64,000 nt of DNA. Origin: Nemopilema nomurai. Taxonomy: Eukaryota > Cnidaria > Scyphozoa > Rhizostomeae > Rhizostomatidae. Location of the stretch: assembly GCA_003864495.1 (NCBI GenBank), contig ML133432.1:992001-1056000 (forward strand), in the 5' to 3' direction. The notes below the pieces were generated by a model. The model searched no databases and was not told the DNA's origin. It saw only the letters and a list, made by a program, of their open reading frames with translations. Shown piece after piece: positions 26,801 through 37,494 of the stretch. The position numbers and the translations under genes are program-made. The stretch's first letter is position 1; each line of letters begins with the position of its first letter.

Positions 26801-29800
26801 AGCCTGTTTAAAGTGTTCATTCCTTTATCTCGCCTTTATTTATCAACGATATCACTTGATCTAAACTACCATGAATTTTTAAACACCCAAATTATACTTA
26901 AAGCAAGACTGATCTGTTAAAAGTATCTCACAGGAAGCTCACCCATTCCTTATCGTTAATTGGAAACAACAAATCGGCCTGTCTTCACGATTTGCTTCGC
27001 CGGCCGAAGAAAGGGCTGTGATCATGCTGGTTTGAATGGAAACATTGTGTCGGTCGGTTTACCACCGGAAATTTGTCATTTAACGTTGAAAATAGAAAGG
27101 ATTTGAAAAGAAGAACAACCTTGGGATTTCGTTTGTTTGTTCATTGAAAAATAGGAAAACCTCAGATAGTTTTTGCTGCTGTGTAAGGCCATCAGGGGTC
27201 ATCTTCGCCTCTGACATGCTAACGTCCGCGGGGTATGACGACAGTTGATCTCTTTTTCTGTCACATGGGCAGTCATGTATCCAGGTCTCCTCTCCGCCTG
27301 CAACAGAGGCTGTCCAAATATCCTCAAACGAGGTTTTGAAAGGAGATTTTTCCTGAACCCAAACGGATGTGCTTTAATGTTATTTTATAGGATGATTCGC
27401 TGCTTTTAAACTATATTTATCCTTGCGGCGCAAATCCTCGCGTCTGCATCCTGTTTGGTTGTGACGATTTGCCTGAAAATGCAGGGCCCCACCAGGAAGC
27501 AGTTGGTCTTATTGGCTCTGTTTTCCTCTTTCAGATCCACCCAAGATCGTGAACAGCGAAGACTTGCAGTATGAACGGAAAATAGGTGATGACGTCAAGC
27601 TACGTTGCCGGGCAACTGGAGCACATGACGATTCGAACAACAGGACGTTGTTTTTCTGGAAGAACCAGTTCGGACTTATTAGACAAGACAAGAGTAGATG
27701 GCCTCGTTATGAGATCAAGCAAAACAAGTATTTAAAGATATCGAACATACAGCCCGAGGATGCAGGCGTGTACACGTGCACTGCTGCCAATGAGTTTGGT
27801 TCCGACAATGCCAATAGAACATTGCGAGTTTTCAAGGATGGAAAAGAGGTTAAACCAGAGGTCAAAGCTTCGCAGTGGAAGCGCCCTGGTAAGTTTCATA
27901 TAGCTTCATTTTGGATGATCAAATGCTTTTACTGTTTTTCATTACGAAAGCTACTACCAGTATTACTGCCAGATAAATATTTTTGCAAAATAAGTTCCTA
28001 CCAGTTTTCCATTTCGTTTTCTTTTCAACCTTTATGTAACGTAGCTTTGAGGCAAACCCGTGTCTTAAATAAGATTTAAATTGAATTTTATACTGCCTGT
28101 TCATTTATTAGTATTTTGCTCTTTTCTAGTACGAAAGCGGCCATTGCATCCTGGAATTGATCTTGTCAAAGGTAGAATCACCTTCATACCATCACCAACT
28201 TAAGTTTATTTGTTGAACGTAATAACCAGGCCGGTGTTATTCCTTGGCGCTTTTTCACTCCTCCTAGCATTTAGCATGTCACGCGTACAGTTCTCTATAA
28301 TGCAAGCCAGAATCCTGAAACGTTATGATCGAGTTCCATCCAAAGCGTATTAAGACACTTAAGAATGTCGGACATACAGTTGACCACTATTATCTAAATA
28401 ATCAAAGCTGACGTAGGTGCTGAAAGTTTGTCTAGATTACATTGGCCTTGAATTCTTTCACACTAAAATGATTTGCAATTCGCCTCTTTTTATTCTGTCA
28501 AAATTTTGCCTGTCAGCTCTGAATATGTTTCGCATTTTGTAAAAAATGCCTTGATAAAGCTTCTGGTCTCGTCTTGTTTACTGTTATGGTTGTTGTTGTT
28601 GTTGTTGTTGATAATGCTGTTGTTGTTGATAATGCTGTTGTTGCTGTTTTGTTGTTGTTGTTGCTGTTTTGTTATTGTTGTTCTTGAGCGTGACCATAGG
28701 ACACTGTGTGCTACTGTCAGTCAGCAGATGACTTACGTGCGGCTCTCATCTCCATCATTTCAGAACTCGCTCCGAAGATTTTAATGCGAAAGAAGTCGAG
28801 TCCGCGCCGTGTCCACATGGTCGGTGAAAGCACCAAACTCAAGTGTTTGATCAATGTTGCCGATCCACCACCGGTGATATCGTGGACTAAGGACAACAAG
28901 TCGCTGCAAATGGGCAAAAACATGAGATACGCACATGAATACAAGACCCTTCACTTTAAATCACTTTCGATTAACGATAGTGGTAATTATACATGCATTG
29001 TTGAAAATAAGTTAGGAAAAGACAGCTATACTTTCCAGTTGCTTGTTAAAGAGCACATTACGAGAAAACTACCTAGGCTAGATGACGTTCGGCGTCTGAA
29101 TGCCGTTGTCAGTGGAAACTTCACCGTCACTTGCAAAACGTCTGCTAAGCGAAAGCGAGGCATGCCTCGTATTCGTTGGATGAAGTACAGCTTCACCTCA
29201 GATGCTGCAACATGCAAACTGGCAAAGACGTTTAAGGCCCCAGTCGAGCCATTCCACTTGCTAACATCCAAGAAAAGCAAGAAGATCTCCCGGACGAAGT
29301 GGAGATTTGATTACAATAAGAACGGCAGCATTTTGGTGTCGTTAACGTTTCTGAACGTGACGTATCGGGATGTAGGATATTATGAGTGCAAAAGCAGCAG
29401 CTCTCGGTCGGCGAAGATTATCGACAGCGTTGTTGTTGTTGTACAAAAGAAAGGAAAGATAGAGATTAAGCAAAAAGAGGACAGAAAAGAGAAGACCAAC
29501 GGTGAGTTTTTTGCTGTCTTTTCTTTGCAATTTTTTGCCAGGAATTTTATTATGCAGCTGTTTATGTTTTAAACCAACCTATATCACGCATCTGACCAAA
29601 ATAATTGAACCTTCACCGCATTTGATGTGAACCTGAGAACCTTCAGGGCAGAGATAGACCCTTGGTTTTGTTCCATTGACACTCGACTTGAAGAGTCAGT
29701 TTGATTACGAAAGTTTAATTTCTGGTATTTCGATTTTTAGTCGCGTCAACGAGATTTTTATTAGCAGTCCGCGTGAATAATTCCACGTCATTCGGGCATC

Positions 29801-31402
29801 GTTTTTTGAATATCTCGACTGAGGTTATGAAATAAGCTTGTTTCAACTAGTGGATTAGAAATTTTGGTTGGCTTGTAATCTGTTATTGGGGCGCTCCTAA
29901 ATGTTTATAAAGCTTCATTGTTACGCCTGCATCTGGGAATGTAGTTTCCATGATCGGTGGACATTCTTGTTGCATGACATTCTAGTGTTTTGTCATGAAG
30001 ATCTACGTTAAGAGTTGAACACATTAGTATTCTAAATTAAGGTAGTGTATTCCCGAACGAGTTTTGCTGCCTTGTGCGTGAGATTGGGTGTTGAGTCGTA
30101 AGGCTCTTATATTATAACATTGACCATTTCTGTTACAACAATGCAAACCTATACGTGACTCTGACTATCCTCTGCATACGTTGCACCTTGACAAAGCGAT
30201 CATGTTAAAGAAAAGCCTATTTTGGATACGAAATCTAACCGAGTTACCAAACGACAAATGAGTCTGGTGTACTTACTTGTTAGTATCAAGGGAACATAAT
30301 TAAACGTGTTTTGGCATTCCTCACTTGGATTGTAAACATTAAACATAATTTATTGGTTCGTATCCACAGACAAGCAAGAAGGCGATGGAGACAATCGTGA
30401 AGAAGGGATACCCTTATTTCTGATGATCACCGTACCCACAGTTGCTGGAGTCATCTGTATTACCGTCGTGTTGATTTTCTGGAGAATGCATAAAAAGGTG
30501 AGATTAAAATTTGATTTGTTTTTATATACCAAGGAGCACTTCATTCTAAACTGCTTCAATTAAAGATGTCTTATTCCCATGATATAACGTGAACCATGCG
30601 TACCTCATTTTCAGGTAGAAAATGTTTTATGTTATATTTTTTTATTATTTTTACCCAAGCACTTACAAGTCCTCTCTAATGGCTACCAATAATGATCATT
30701 TTACCTTGGAATTTTGGGGAACATATTATTTGTAATCAAATGTAATGTGATGGATTTTATATAGTCACTGCTTTTTACAAATACCCTTGTTATGTTTACA
30801 CGAAACATTTATTTTAGGGATTGCATTAGGCTTTAAGCTTTATCATCAACAATTGATCACTCCTATGATTCTAGCACTTGAGTTTACTTTGACTTCGAAA
30901 TAACATCCATACCTTTTATTTGTAGAAAGAAAAGATGGCTAAACGAAGCCGGCCTGACGCATTAAAAATATCTCATCTAGAAGAGCAGCAACCCCTTCGC
31001 AATGGACATATCACGAAGCCTGCCCAGAACGGATTTCATTGCTATAATGGAACTATTTCGCATAATGGTAGCTGCAATCAAGATGGCACGCTTTCATTTA
31101 ATGGAACTTTGTGCCAGAATGGCACCATCACACATAATGGGACGATTTCGCATAACGGGACGATTTCGCATAACGGGACGATTCCGCATAATGGGACAAT
31201 TTCGCATAATGGGACACTTTCGCAGAATGGGACTATTTCACGTAATGGGAGTATCTCTTGCAATGGCAGCTTTAACTCGCTCCGGCACGGAGTGCAAAAA
31301 GCTCGAACTGGTTCTGCACAGACGATAGTTCACCATGACCCATTGTTGGGTACAAAGTTAGAATGTGTTAAGAAGGATGATACAGCTCCAGAGATCACTT
31401 AG
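20875..31402 (+). CDS. FGFRL1-like receptor: signal peptide, three Ig domains, TM, no kinase
   Basis: FGFRL1 is an FGF-receptor relative whose kinase is replaced by a short tail; it binds FGF/heparin and modulates signalling at the cell surface. Proposed exons are 20875-20947, 27535-27888, 28130-28171, 28764-29501, 30370-30497 and 30926-31402. Phases are 1,1,1,1,0 and the sum is 604 codons, exactly in frame (603 aa; human about 504). Signal peptide 1-24 (hydrophobic LACFLASFALLV); Ig1 about 25-128 with C..W..DAGVYTC and the SRWPRYEIKQ stretch like vertebrate FGFRL1; a 14-residue basic linker; Ig2 about 157-255 with a basic RKKSSPRR patch where FGFRs bind heparin, then DSGNYTC; Ig3 about 262-385 ending DVGYYEC; TM 416-440; tail 441-603 with 13 tandem hexapeptides. 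The tail ends at a stop with no kinase exon. The signal-peptide exon is the least certain part, being 6.6 kb away. Confidence 0.85.
28130..28171 (+). other. 42-nt symmetric microexon in the FGFRL1-like gene
   Basis: The acceptor CTTTTCTAG at 28121-28129 and a GTAGAA donor at 28172 bound 42 nt. Both ends are phase 1, so the exon can be included or skipped without a frameshift. It encodes VRKRPLHPGIDLVK, between Ig1 and Ig2, where vertebrate FGFRs carry the alternatively spliced acid box. Existence is inferred from splice sites and phase. Confidence 0.6.
28590..28690. repeat. GTT-rich trinucleotide microsatellite
   Basis: Interrupted (GTT)n tracts with GATAATGCT spacers run to about 75 bp before the acceptor of the Ig2/Ig3 exon of the FGFRL1-like gene. 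They produce Leu- and Cys-rich shadow frames only. Confidence 0.85.
31043..31276 (+). repeat. Coding tandem repeat, 13 x 18 bp (x-N-G-T-I-S)
   Basis: Thirteen consecutive 18-bp units within the last exon of the FGFRL1-like gene encode hexapeptides of the form YNGTIS, HNGTIS and QNGTLS. Twelve units keep N-G-T/S and one has changed to QDGT. The central units, around 31129-31230, are nearly identical in DNA, which points to recent expansion or homogenisation. Confidence 0.9.
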
Positions 31403-32109
31403 CACACTGTACCAAGAAATAGGAATATATCTTATTTATATTAGGCCTGGCTGAAAAAAGATTACATGGCCTAGGTGGCAGCTGACGAAGCAAGCGTTCA
31501 TTCCAAGAGGAATCGCGCCTGTCCAAAAGAAGAAGAATCCATCATTTCACATCTACACGGGATTAGTACCAATTGGTTGTCTCAACTGCTGTGCCAAATT
31601 GGCCTGGCCAAGGAAATAGATACGCATGTATTATCATCATGTCACAATGTAGCTTGGGTGCGTTCTGTTTGCGGACGCGAGAGAATACTGTTTTGGATAT
31701 TATGTCTGTTATTGACAGTTATGGCGGTTCATATTTTTGAAGATATTTTCACTGAGATTTCGCCAATGAAATTAAGCATTCTAGAGAACAGTTGAAGTCG
31801 TTTTGCAATTTACCTACGAGACATGTCTTTTCAAGTTCCAGTGAATTTCTATTTTCCTTTGGAAAACTAATTCAAAGAAACGCCTCGGGATTTATAAGAT
31901 TGGATTAGCCTTCTTAATCAACTAACATTCTAAGCTAAGACGAATTCACTTTTATCGAATCATTTATGAATAGAGAAGTCTGCCAAGAACTTTCATAAAA
32001 ACGTTATTCGTTAGTATCCTTGCATGGGTTCACTTTTGGCTCTGTCGAGGCAATCTGTTGTGCTACGCGGAATTGTGAAATTTGGTATATTTTTATTTCC
32101 CCACCTGTA

Positions 32110-32115
32110 AATAAA
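32110..32115 (+). terminator. Poly(A) signal AATAAA after the FGFRL1-like gene
   Basis: A canonical hexamer lies about 710 bp after the stop codon on the same strand, within AT-rich sequence. It would give a 3' UTR of about 0.7 kb. The open frame at 31475-31795 inside this UTR has no usable ATG. Confidence 0.5.
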
Positions 32116-34205
32116 GGGTGTAAATATTTATTAAATTTAAGATCCAAAGGTTATTGTACAAATTTAATATGTAAAGATCTAACATTGACTGTGTTTGTTT
32201 TACTGTGTTCAGTCTTTTTCTTTGTTCTACAAAAAAATGTGTGCGATATCGCTTACATGATCCCTTGAGAGGTTCGGGGGGATACTCTTGAGGGGCCCGA
32301 AGCGACATATTCACCTGATGAAGGCCTCTACGCTCTCCCCAGTTGATTTGCATTTACTCAAGGGACCTCAGGCAGGACTATCTGGAGATGTCCCCAGTGA
32401 TACAGCATTTGCTAGACAAAGTTAAACAACAAGCGGGAAGAGAGCAATTGATTTCTGGATATGAATTCAAGCCCTCGTATATTAGGTGTTGTCTTATATT
32501 ATAAACACATTTATTTGAGACGTGCATTTCCTAAATGAAAGCTTGGTTTCCCTTCGACGAGATGAGCGAGAAATGATGAAGAGTTATAAAGCGGCAAGTA
32601 AAAGACCGCAAATGGATTTGCCAGAGATATCAACCGGTACGTTATAATTCTGGCTTCATATACCAAATGAGCAAGCTAAAAGCAAACCTAATAATAATTA
32701 AACGGCTAAGGCAATAAGAATCTTTATTAACGGCACCATTTAAGCTTAATCAAGCCATGTGAAAATAAGGACTCCTTTTTGATTGAGAGAAACCTGCGAA
32801 ATGCGAACCATTTTGGCAAGGTTAGTTCCTTTTGTCTACGTTGGATATATCTCAATTTGTTTGGTAGGGTTTAATCTGTTTGCAATTGGCTTTGATTCAT
32901 TATTCATATAATCAGCCCTCAGCCAATGAACATGAAATTGATTACTCAGCCCATTAAAAAATGTCTGCATAAACTAATCTTGTTTGTAGCTTAATCACAA
33001 TTGTCATTGATGCTTAAGATATTTTCAAAGGTGAAAATAATATTGCCCATTTGCAATTTATAAAATTTGTTTCGACGGGCGATGAATCCTGAATTAGACA
33101 TCTCGCTTTACTGATTTAGCAATGAATCATCGGCGAGATAATTCAAGTTATGAACACTTTTCATTGTCAATATCCACTGATTGCTTTGAAGGCACGTAAC
33201 GGACGCTCATTGGTTGTAACACAACCAATGAAGCGCGCCCCTCTTGATTCGAACTTCGTGTTCGATCTGCAACTGGCAATTTGTTTCGTTATCTTTAGTT
33301 ATTTTCCAACGTTCGTATACTCTGAGAAATGTCCTGTGCATCAGTCTGTATATTTTCTTTAATAAGTTATTAAACATTAAGTTCATGCAACAGCTTAATA
33401 GAGAAGACGAGTGGTCATCCAGTTACCTCTTTAAATGGGACATACAATAATTGTCACATATTTTGTCTAACAATTTTTTCACAAAGGCCAATAAAGGGAC
33501 AAGGAACAAACCAAAAAAGTTATTTAAGTTATTTGACCAAAATAAAAATATAGCTATAATAAGTAATTATAGGTAACCACATTTAGAGGAAAGGGTAAAA
33601 ATGAAGATAGGGGCAAAACATTTGCAAAGTGAAGGAATTCATCTATTTTCCTGTTGGAAGGAGGGACAGAGGTGTAGATGTACCAAGGTTTGCGTGACTG
33701 GCAAGTTTTTGCGAGATATTTTACCACCTTTGAATTTTTCTAACTCCATATTATTGACCAAAGTACCTTAAACCCTAAGCGGCCATTATTGTGTGACCTT
33801 TTCAGAATTGACAGTTTATATGGTTAAAAATACTATTTAGCTGGTAAAGGACGTCATTTTATACTCTTCATTGGTTAGAAACCATCAGTTTTCAGTATAC
33901 TTCCTCTAGACTGTTCTATTCAAGGGAGACTGTAAATGTGTAAATGTAGATTTAGACATTTTTCACGTTCTGCAGAAAGAAGAGGGCTTGCAGTGGAGCA
34001 ATGGTGTTGCTCATTGTTAAATAGTTATTAGGCGTGTGATTTGTATTTCAGCCACTATTTCATTGTGTTTTGTTGTTGATTGTATTAAGTTCCTCAGTGA
34101 GATATTTCTGCTGCCTACAGTAGTGAGGTGTAGAAAAAACAAATCTTTGACAAGATGACTGGACCTTTATAGAAAACTTATAAATTAGCCGTGCAATAAG
34201 CCAAT
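32116..34205. other. Intergenic stretch without recognisable genes
   Basis: There are only short shadow frames here. A perfect 10-bp inverted repeat of CATTGGTTGT with a 3-nt spacer occurs at 33208-33230, that is, two CCAAT motifs facing each other. No other structured feature was found. Confidence 0.5.
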
Positions 34206-34565
34206 ATGTCGAACAATGACACGGCTTTACTTTGCAAGCGCCTTCAACGAATTCTGCCAAAACCTGTTGCCAGCTGTTTTCAACTAACCATTGAATATTT
34301 GCTCACAAATCTTGAGCATAATGGAATTTTCGGGAAAGAGCACATGGAAATCGTGGAAAGGGTATGCTTACGACAAACCGACCAAAAATACTTTCAACAC
34401 AGCAACGGTAACACCAATTTTACTGCAACTAAAGTTTCATATCTAACGTCACTAGAAAAGAGTGCTCATGAAAAATACTGTAGCACAATGAAGGGGAGGG
34501 GTATGGCTATCGAATGCACAATTGAATGGTTTACACCTTTTGCAAATAAAACTGACGAACTGTAA
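34206..34565 (+). CDS. Small intronless ORF with a possible CARD-type death fold
   Basis: A 119-codon frame starts at a true ATG (AATATGTCG) and ends in TAA. The protein's hydrophobic spacing resembles a CARD: a first helix around LCKRLQRILPKPV, then IEYLLTNLEHNGIFGKEHMEIVER (residues about 28-51), which has the typical Y-L-x-x-L-x-x-x-G-I-F pattern, then RQTDQ and a last helix SLEKSAHEKYCSTMKGRG. CARDs mediate adaptor assembly in apoptosis and innate immunity. No partner domain is attached. It could be a CARD-only regulator, one exon of a larger gene, or a chance ORF. The assignment is by eye. Confidence 0.38.
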   Translation: MSNNDTALLCKRLQRILPKPVASCFQLTIEYLLTNLEHNGIFGKEHMEIVERVCLRQTDQKYFQHSNGNTNFTATKVSYLTSLEKSAHEKYCSTMKGRGMAIECTIEWFTPFANKTDEL

Positions 34566-36320
34566 ATTACGTTGTTACGGCGTGAAATAGGGTGCTGTCT
34601 ATCCTTCAACAAACGAGGAATCGGCAAAGACAATGAATGCTTCAGAAACTTTCCCAGTAACCCTTCCTCTCAGAAACCTTTCCTCTCAGTAACCCTTCCT
34701 CGTAATTTCTCGCAGTGACCTCATTGATAGCTTCTGGTTGAAACCCTTTCATATGTTTATGCTCTCTTCGTGCCTTGCAAAAGCTTTGGGAAACCTGGGC
34801 ACACAACCAGTCTTTCACGTTGATTTGACATATTGAACAACATCAATTTTTAAACAACTTTCAAATATAGCCCATTTTGGAACATCTTCTCTCTTGCTTT
34901 CATCTGTGACAACCTTTTTAACTTTTCTATTTAAATTAAAGAAAACTTTAATCTGTTCAGTTTTGCTCTTCTTGATATGGTATAAACACATTCACTTGTC
35001 ATTTTCTCCGTCTAAGTTGTAATTTCTTCCTGAAATCGTATTCCTTATTCCTCTCTTCAGTACTCCTTGCTGGAGGCTTTACTCTTTGGGTAGCCTAGAA
35101 TGACCATCTAGACATCTATCTTGCCCAACTGTCGTTGTTTACAGCCTCATAACAGCGACAACAACAACAACAGCAGCAACGACAACAACAATATATAGAA
35201 AGACCACAACGACAGCAACAGCAACATCGCTCTCTCCATACCAATGAACCATTCTTCATAATATAGTCGTAAAATACAAGAGAACAAACCTACTTCGTAA
35301 ACATGTGTAATTAATTGAACCAACAACTATACAACATCGACCCAAAACTAATTCATCATACAAAGTGATATTGATAATTAATAATAGCAATGATAAACAA
35401 ATTGACGCAGTATTATAGGAAAACTAAATTGCGGACCAATGGGTCACGTCGGAGGAAACCCCACCAATTTTCATGAAAGTATGGCAATACGTGAAAAGCT
35501 GCGGCACACTGGGGAACCTGATACATCCATTGCACTAACATCATCGGCAAGCAAGTTAGCAAGAGAGGTTTTATTACATGCAGCTCTAGCGTAGAAATCC
35601 GCCGTTGTAACAAACTACAATTTTTTCCCAATGTGGTACTTTCATCTCCATTCGTAATGAAAGGTGATTCGACTTGCTTCGGGCTGGCCGTACTGTAAAT
35701 TGGCAATTTCACGTTAAGAAATGAACTACATATTTTTACATAACCAACTGTGTGACAAAATTTACAATTGTCGTAGAGAAGAAAGGAAATGATATCAATT
35801 TATACCAAATGTAAATGGGAAAAAATTGTCGGTGAAAACTAAATACATAGCAAGAAGTGAATGATAATGCCATTTTTCTACCGAACAAAGTTATCCAGAA
35901 ATGAGTCCTGTCGAAGTTCGCATTTACACCCAACTCGGACGACTTCCTCGTATGGCTCCCACCCTTCCACTAAGAATCCTGAGCGGCTTCTCAAACATTG
36001 TGCAGCTCTCTTCAAGAAAACGAGACTTATCTTCTCCTCCACACATTCTCCCTGTCCCTGAAAACATCCTCCGTTGCTGCATCGCACTTCCGTTACATAT
36101 CGAGGAAACCTGCAGTATTGAAATCAGAGCAAAATGAAGCACCAACTATGACAAAAATACCTTCTGGATCTAGAAAATATGTGGGTGTGGCATTCTTATT
36201 CCTGGTTTGATTTAAAATTTCCTTGTTAAGAATTGATCAGAATTTAGACTTTTGCATTGAATTTTTAAACAGGAGCTGGATAGTTCGCTATTTTAGGCTT
36301 TTAAAGGGAGGAGCGTTGGT
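34566..36320. other. Intergenic stretch with a CAA-type simple repeat
   Basis: An interrupted (CAA)n/(CAG)n repeat spans about 35155-35228. The remaining open frames are short, overlap on both strands and carry no motifs. I see no gene. Confidence 0.5.
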
Positions 36321-36480
36321 GTGGGCGTAGGAGCCTGGGTGTGGGCGGAGGAGCCTGGGTGTGGGCGGAGGAGCCTGGGTGTGGGCGGAGGAGCCTGGGT
36401 GTGGGCGGAGGAGCCTGGGTGTGGGCGGAGGAGCCTGGGTGTGGGCGGAGGAGCCTGGGTGTGAGTAGAGGAAACTGAGC
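36321..36480. repeat. 20-bp minisatellite, about eight copies
   Basis: The unit GTGGGCGGAGGAGCCTGGGT is repeated in exact register from 36321 to 36460 (seven units, the first with one change), followed by a degenerate unit at 36461-36480 and a partial degenerate one before 36321. It is G-rich on the plus strand. The antisense open frame it creates (PPPTPRLLRPHPGSSAHTQA type) is an artefact. Confidence 0.95.
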
Positions 36481-36653
36481 TTTAGGGATGACTCCTTGTC
36501 ATTTATGCTACAAAGCATGCTGGTACACCCTTATTTCAATCACGTGACATTTGTTAACCGTAGATAGCATTCTGTCAAAGAATAGGACGCTGACTTTGTA
36601 TAGAACGAATTGCAACGACAGCATCGGATCATAATCTCAACAAGAACCGGGAC

Positions 36654-37166
36654 CTACCTGTCTGAAGGAAGAGTTCTGGTTTGGATGCAAGACCTGCATA
36701 GATTGAGGTTTCCATTTTGAGTGATGCTGCCTTTCTCCATACAGTTTTGACTCAGGGCCCTTGATCCAAGTCGCAGCAACATTGGCACGATGTCTTCTTT
36801 TTTTGTCACCATTCGTCGTCGGCTGCTTACCATCAAACTCTTCAAATCTCGTTGGCATGTCTTGCTGAGCATATTTTTGAATCGGTACGTCGATGTTTTT
36901 CTGAAATCGGGGGCCGCTTTCTTTGCACCCATCACAGTGACCATCTTTCTTGTGTTCTTTTCTGCCGTCTTTCGGTCAGCAGCAACCAGCTTCCGGTTGT
37001 AACCACCATACTTTTTTAATGTTTCCTCTAAAAATTTTCTGTTGGCTTTTCGACAACCAAAGTCAAACTTTGAATCCCTGATGAACGGTATTCGCGATTC
37101 TACTGAAGAAATGCTCCACATGTACATAGAGGCCGCAATGGTGACCTGCATAGCCAAGACCTTCAT
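36654..37166 (-). CDS. Unassigned minus-strand ORF, possible exon or decayed gene
   Basis: A 170-codon frame with a basic, Lys/Arg-rich composition begins at an ATG next to the MITE at 37187-37494. From about residue 70 a second minus frame is also open and looks equally protein-like (HCDGCKESGPRFQ, AATWIKGPESKLYGERQHH), ending at a possible donor TTCAGACAG|GTAGG at 36651. Two credible overlapping frames suggest either one frameshift in a degenerating gene or one real exon plus its shadow. I do not recognise the family. Confidence 0.25.
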   Translation of the reverse strand: MKVLAMQVTIAASMYMWSISSVESRIPFIRDSKFDFGCRKANRKFLEETLKKYGGYNRKLVAADRKTAEKNTRKMVTVMGAKKAAPDFRKTSTYRFKNMLSKTCQRDLKSLMVSSRRRMVTKKEDIVPMLLRLGSRALSQNCMEKGSITQNGNLNLCRSCIQTRTLPSDR

Positions 37167-37186
37167 CTAGAAAGAAGCATTGCTGG

Positions 37187-37494
37187 TTCTTAAAACCGTT
37201 TACATGGGAACTGATAAAACCGCCAGTCTTACCCGAACGGGTCCACCTAGAAAGTGGGTACTGTATAGAACCGTGCAGAACCGTCTCGTGTGAACACCAA
37301 GAACGGTTCTCGCCTGGTACGCTTAGGAACGAGGCAAGGGAAATGTCGACTGGAGGCAATTCTTTTCATCCATGTGTGAATGGATAAAAAGAAACACTTC
37401 TGCACAATACGGTTCCAAAGACACTGTATCTTTCCGGAAGCTTGCCCGTACCTACGCGGAACGGTTCCAGAGTCCTCGTGTAAACGCAGCCTAA
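37187..37494. mobile_element. MITE-like element with imperfect terminal inverted repeats
   Basis: The left end (TTAAAACCGTTTACATGGGAA) and the reverse complement of the right end (TTAGGCTGCGTTTACACGAGGA) share GTTTACA-G-GGA-type termini. The interior contains several scattered copies of GAACCGT/ACGGTTC in both orientations. This layout is common in non-autonomous DNA transposons. There is no coding capacity. Confidence 0.45.

Noticed and set aside
28473..28784. Leu/Cys-rich 103-codon frame
   Set aside because: It is created by the GTT microsatellite in an intron.
31078..31263. Antisense frame of repeated V-P-L-C-E-I units
   Set aside because: It is the shadow of the 18-bp coding repeat on the other strand.
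31475..31795. 106-codon frame with a hydrophobic segment after the FGFRL1-like stop
   Set aside because: It begins at a GTG right after an in-frame TAG, has no usable ATG, and lies in the expected 3' UTR.
36321..36480. CRISPR-like array
   Set aside because: The units are directly adjacent with no spacers, in an animal genome; it is a minisatellite.
36288..36518. Pro/His-rich antisense frame
   Set aside because: It is produced entirely by the 20-bp minisatellite; the unit is not a multiple of three and gives a rotating pattern.
37063..37359. 98-codon minus frame near 37.2 kb
   Set aside because: It lies mostly in the MITE-like element at 37187-37494 and shows no motif.
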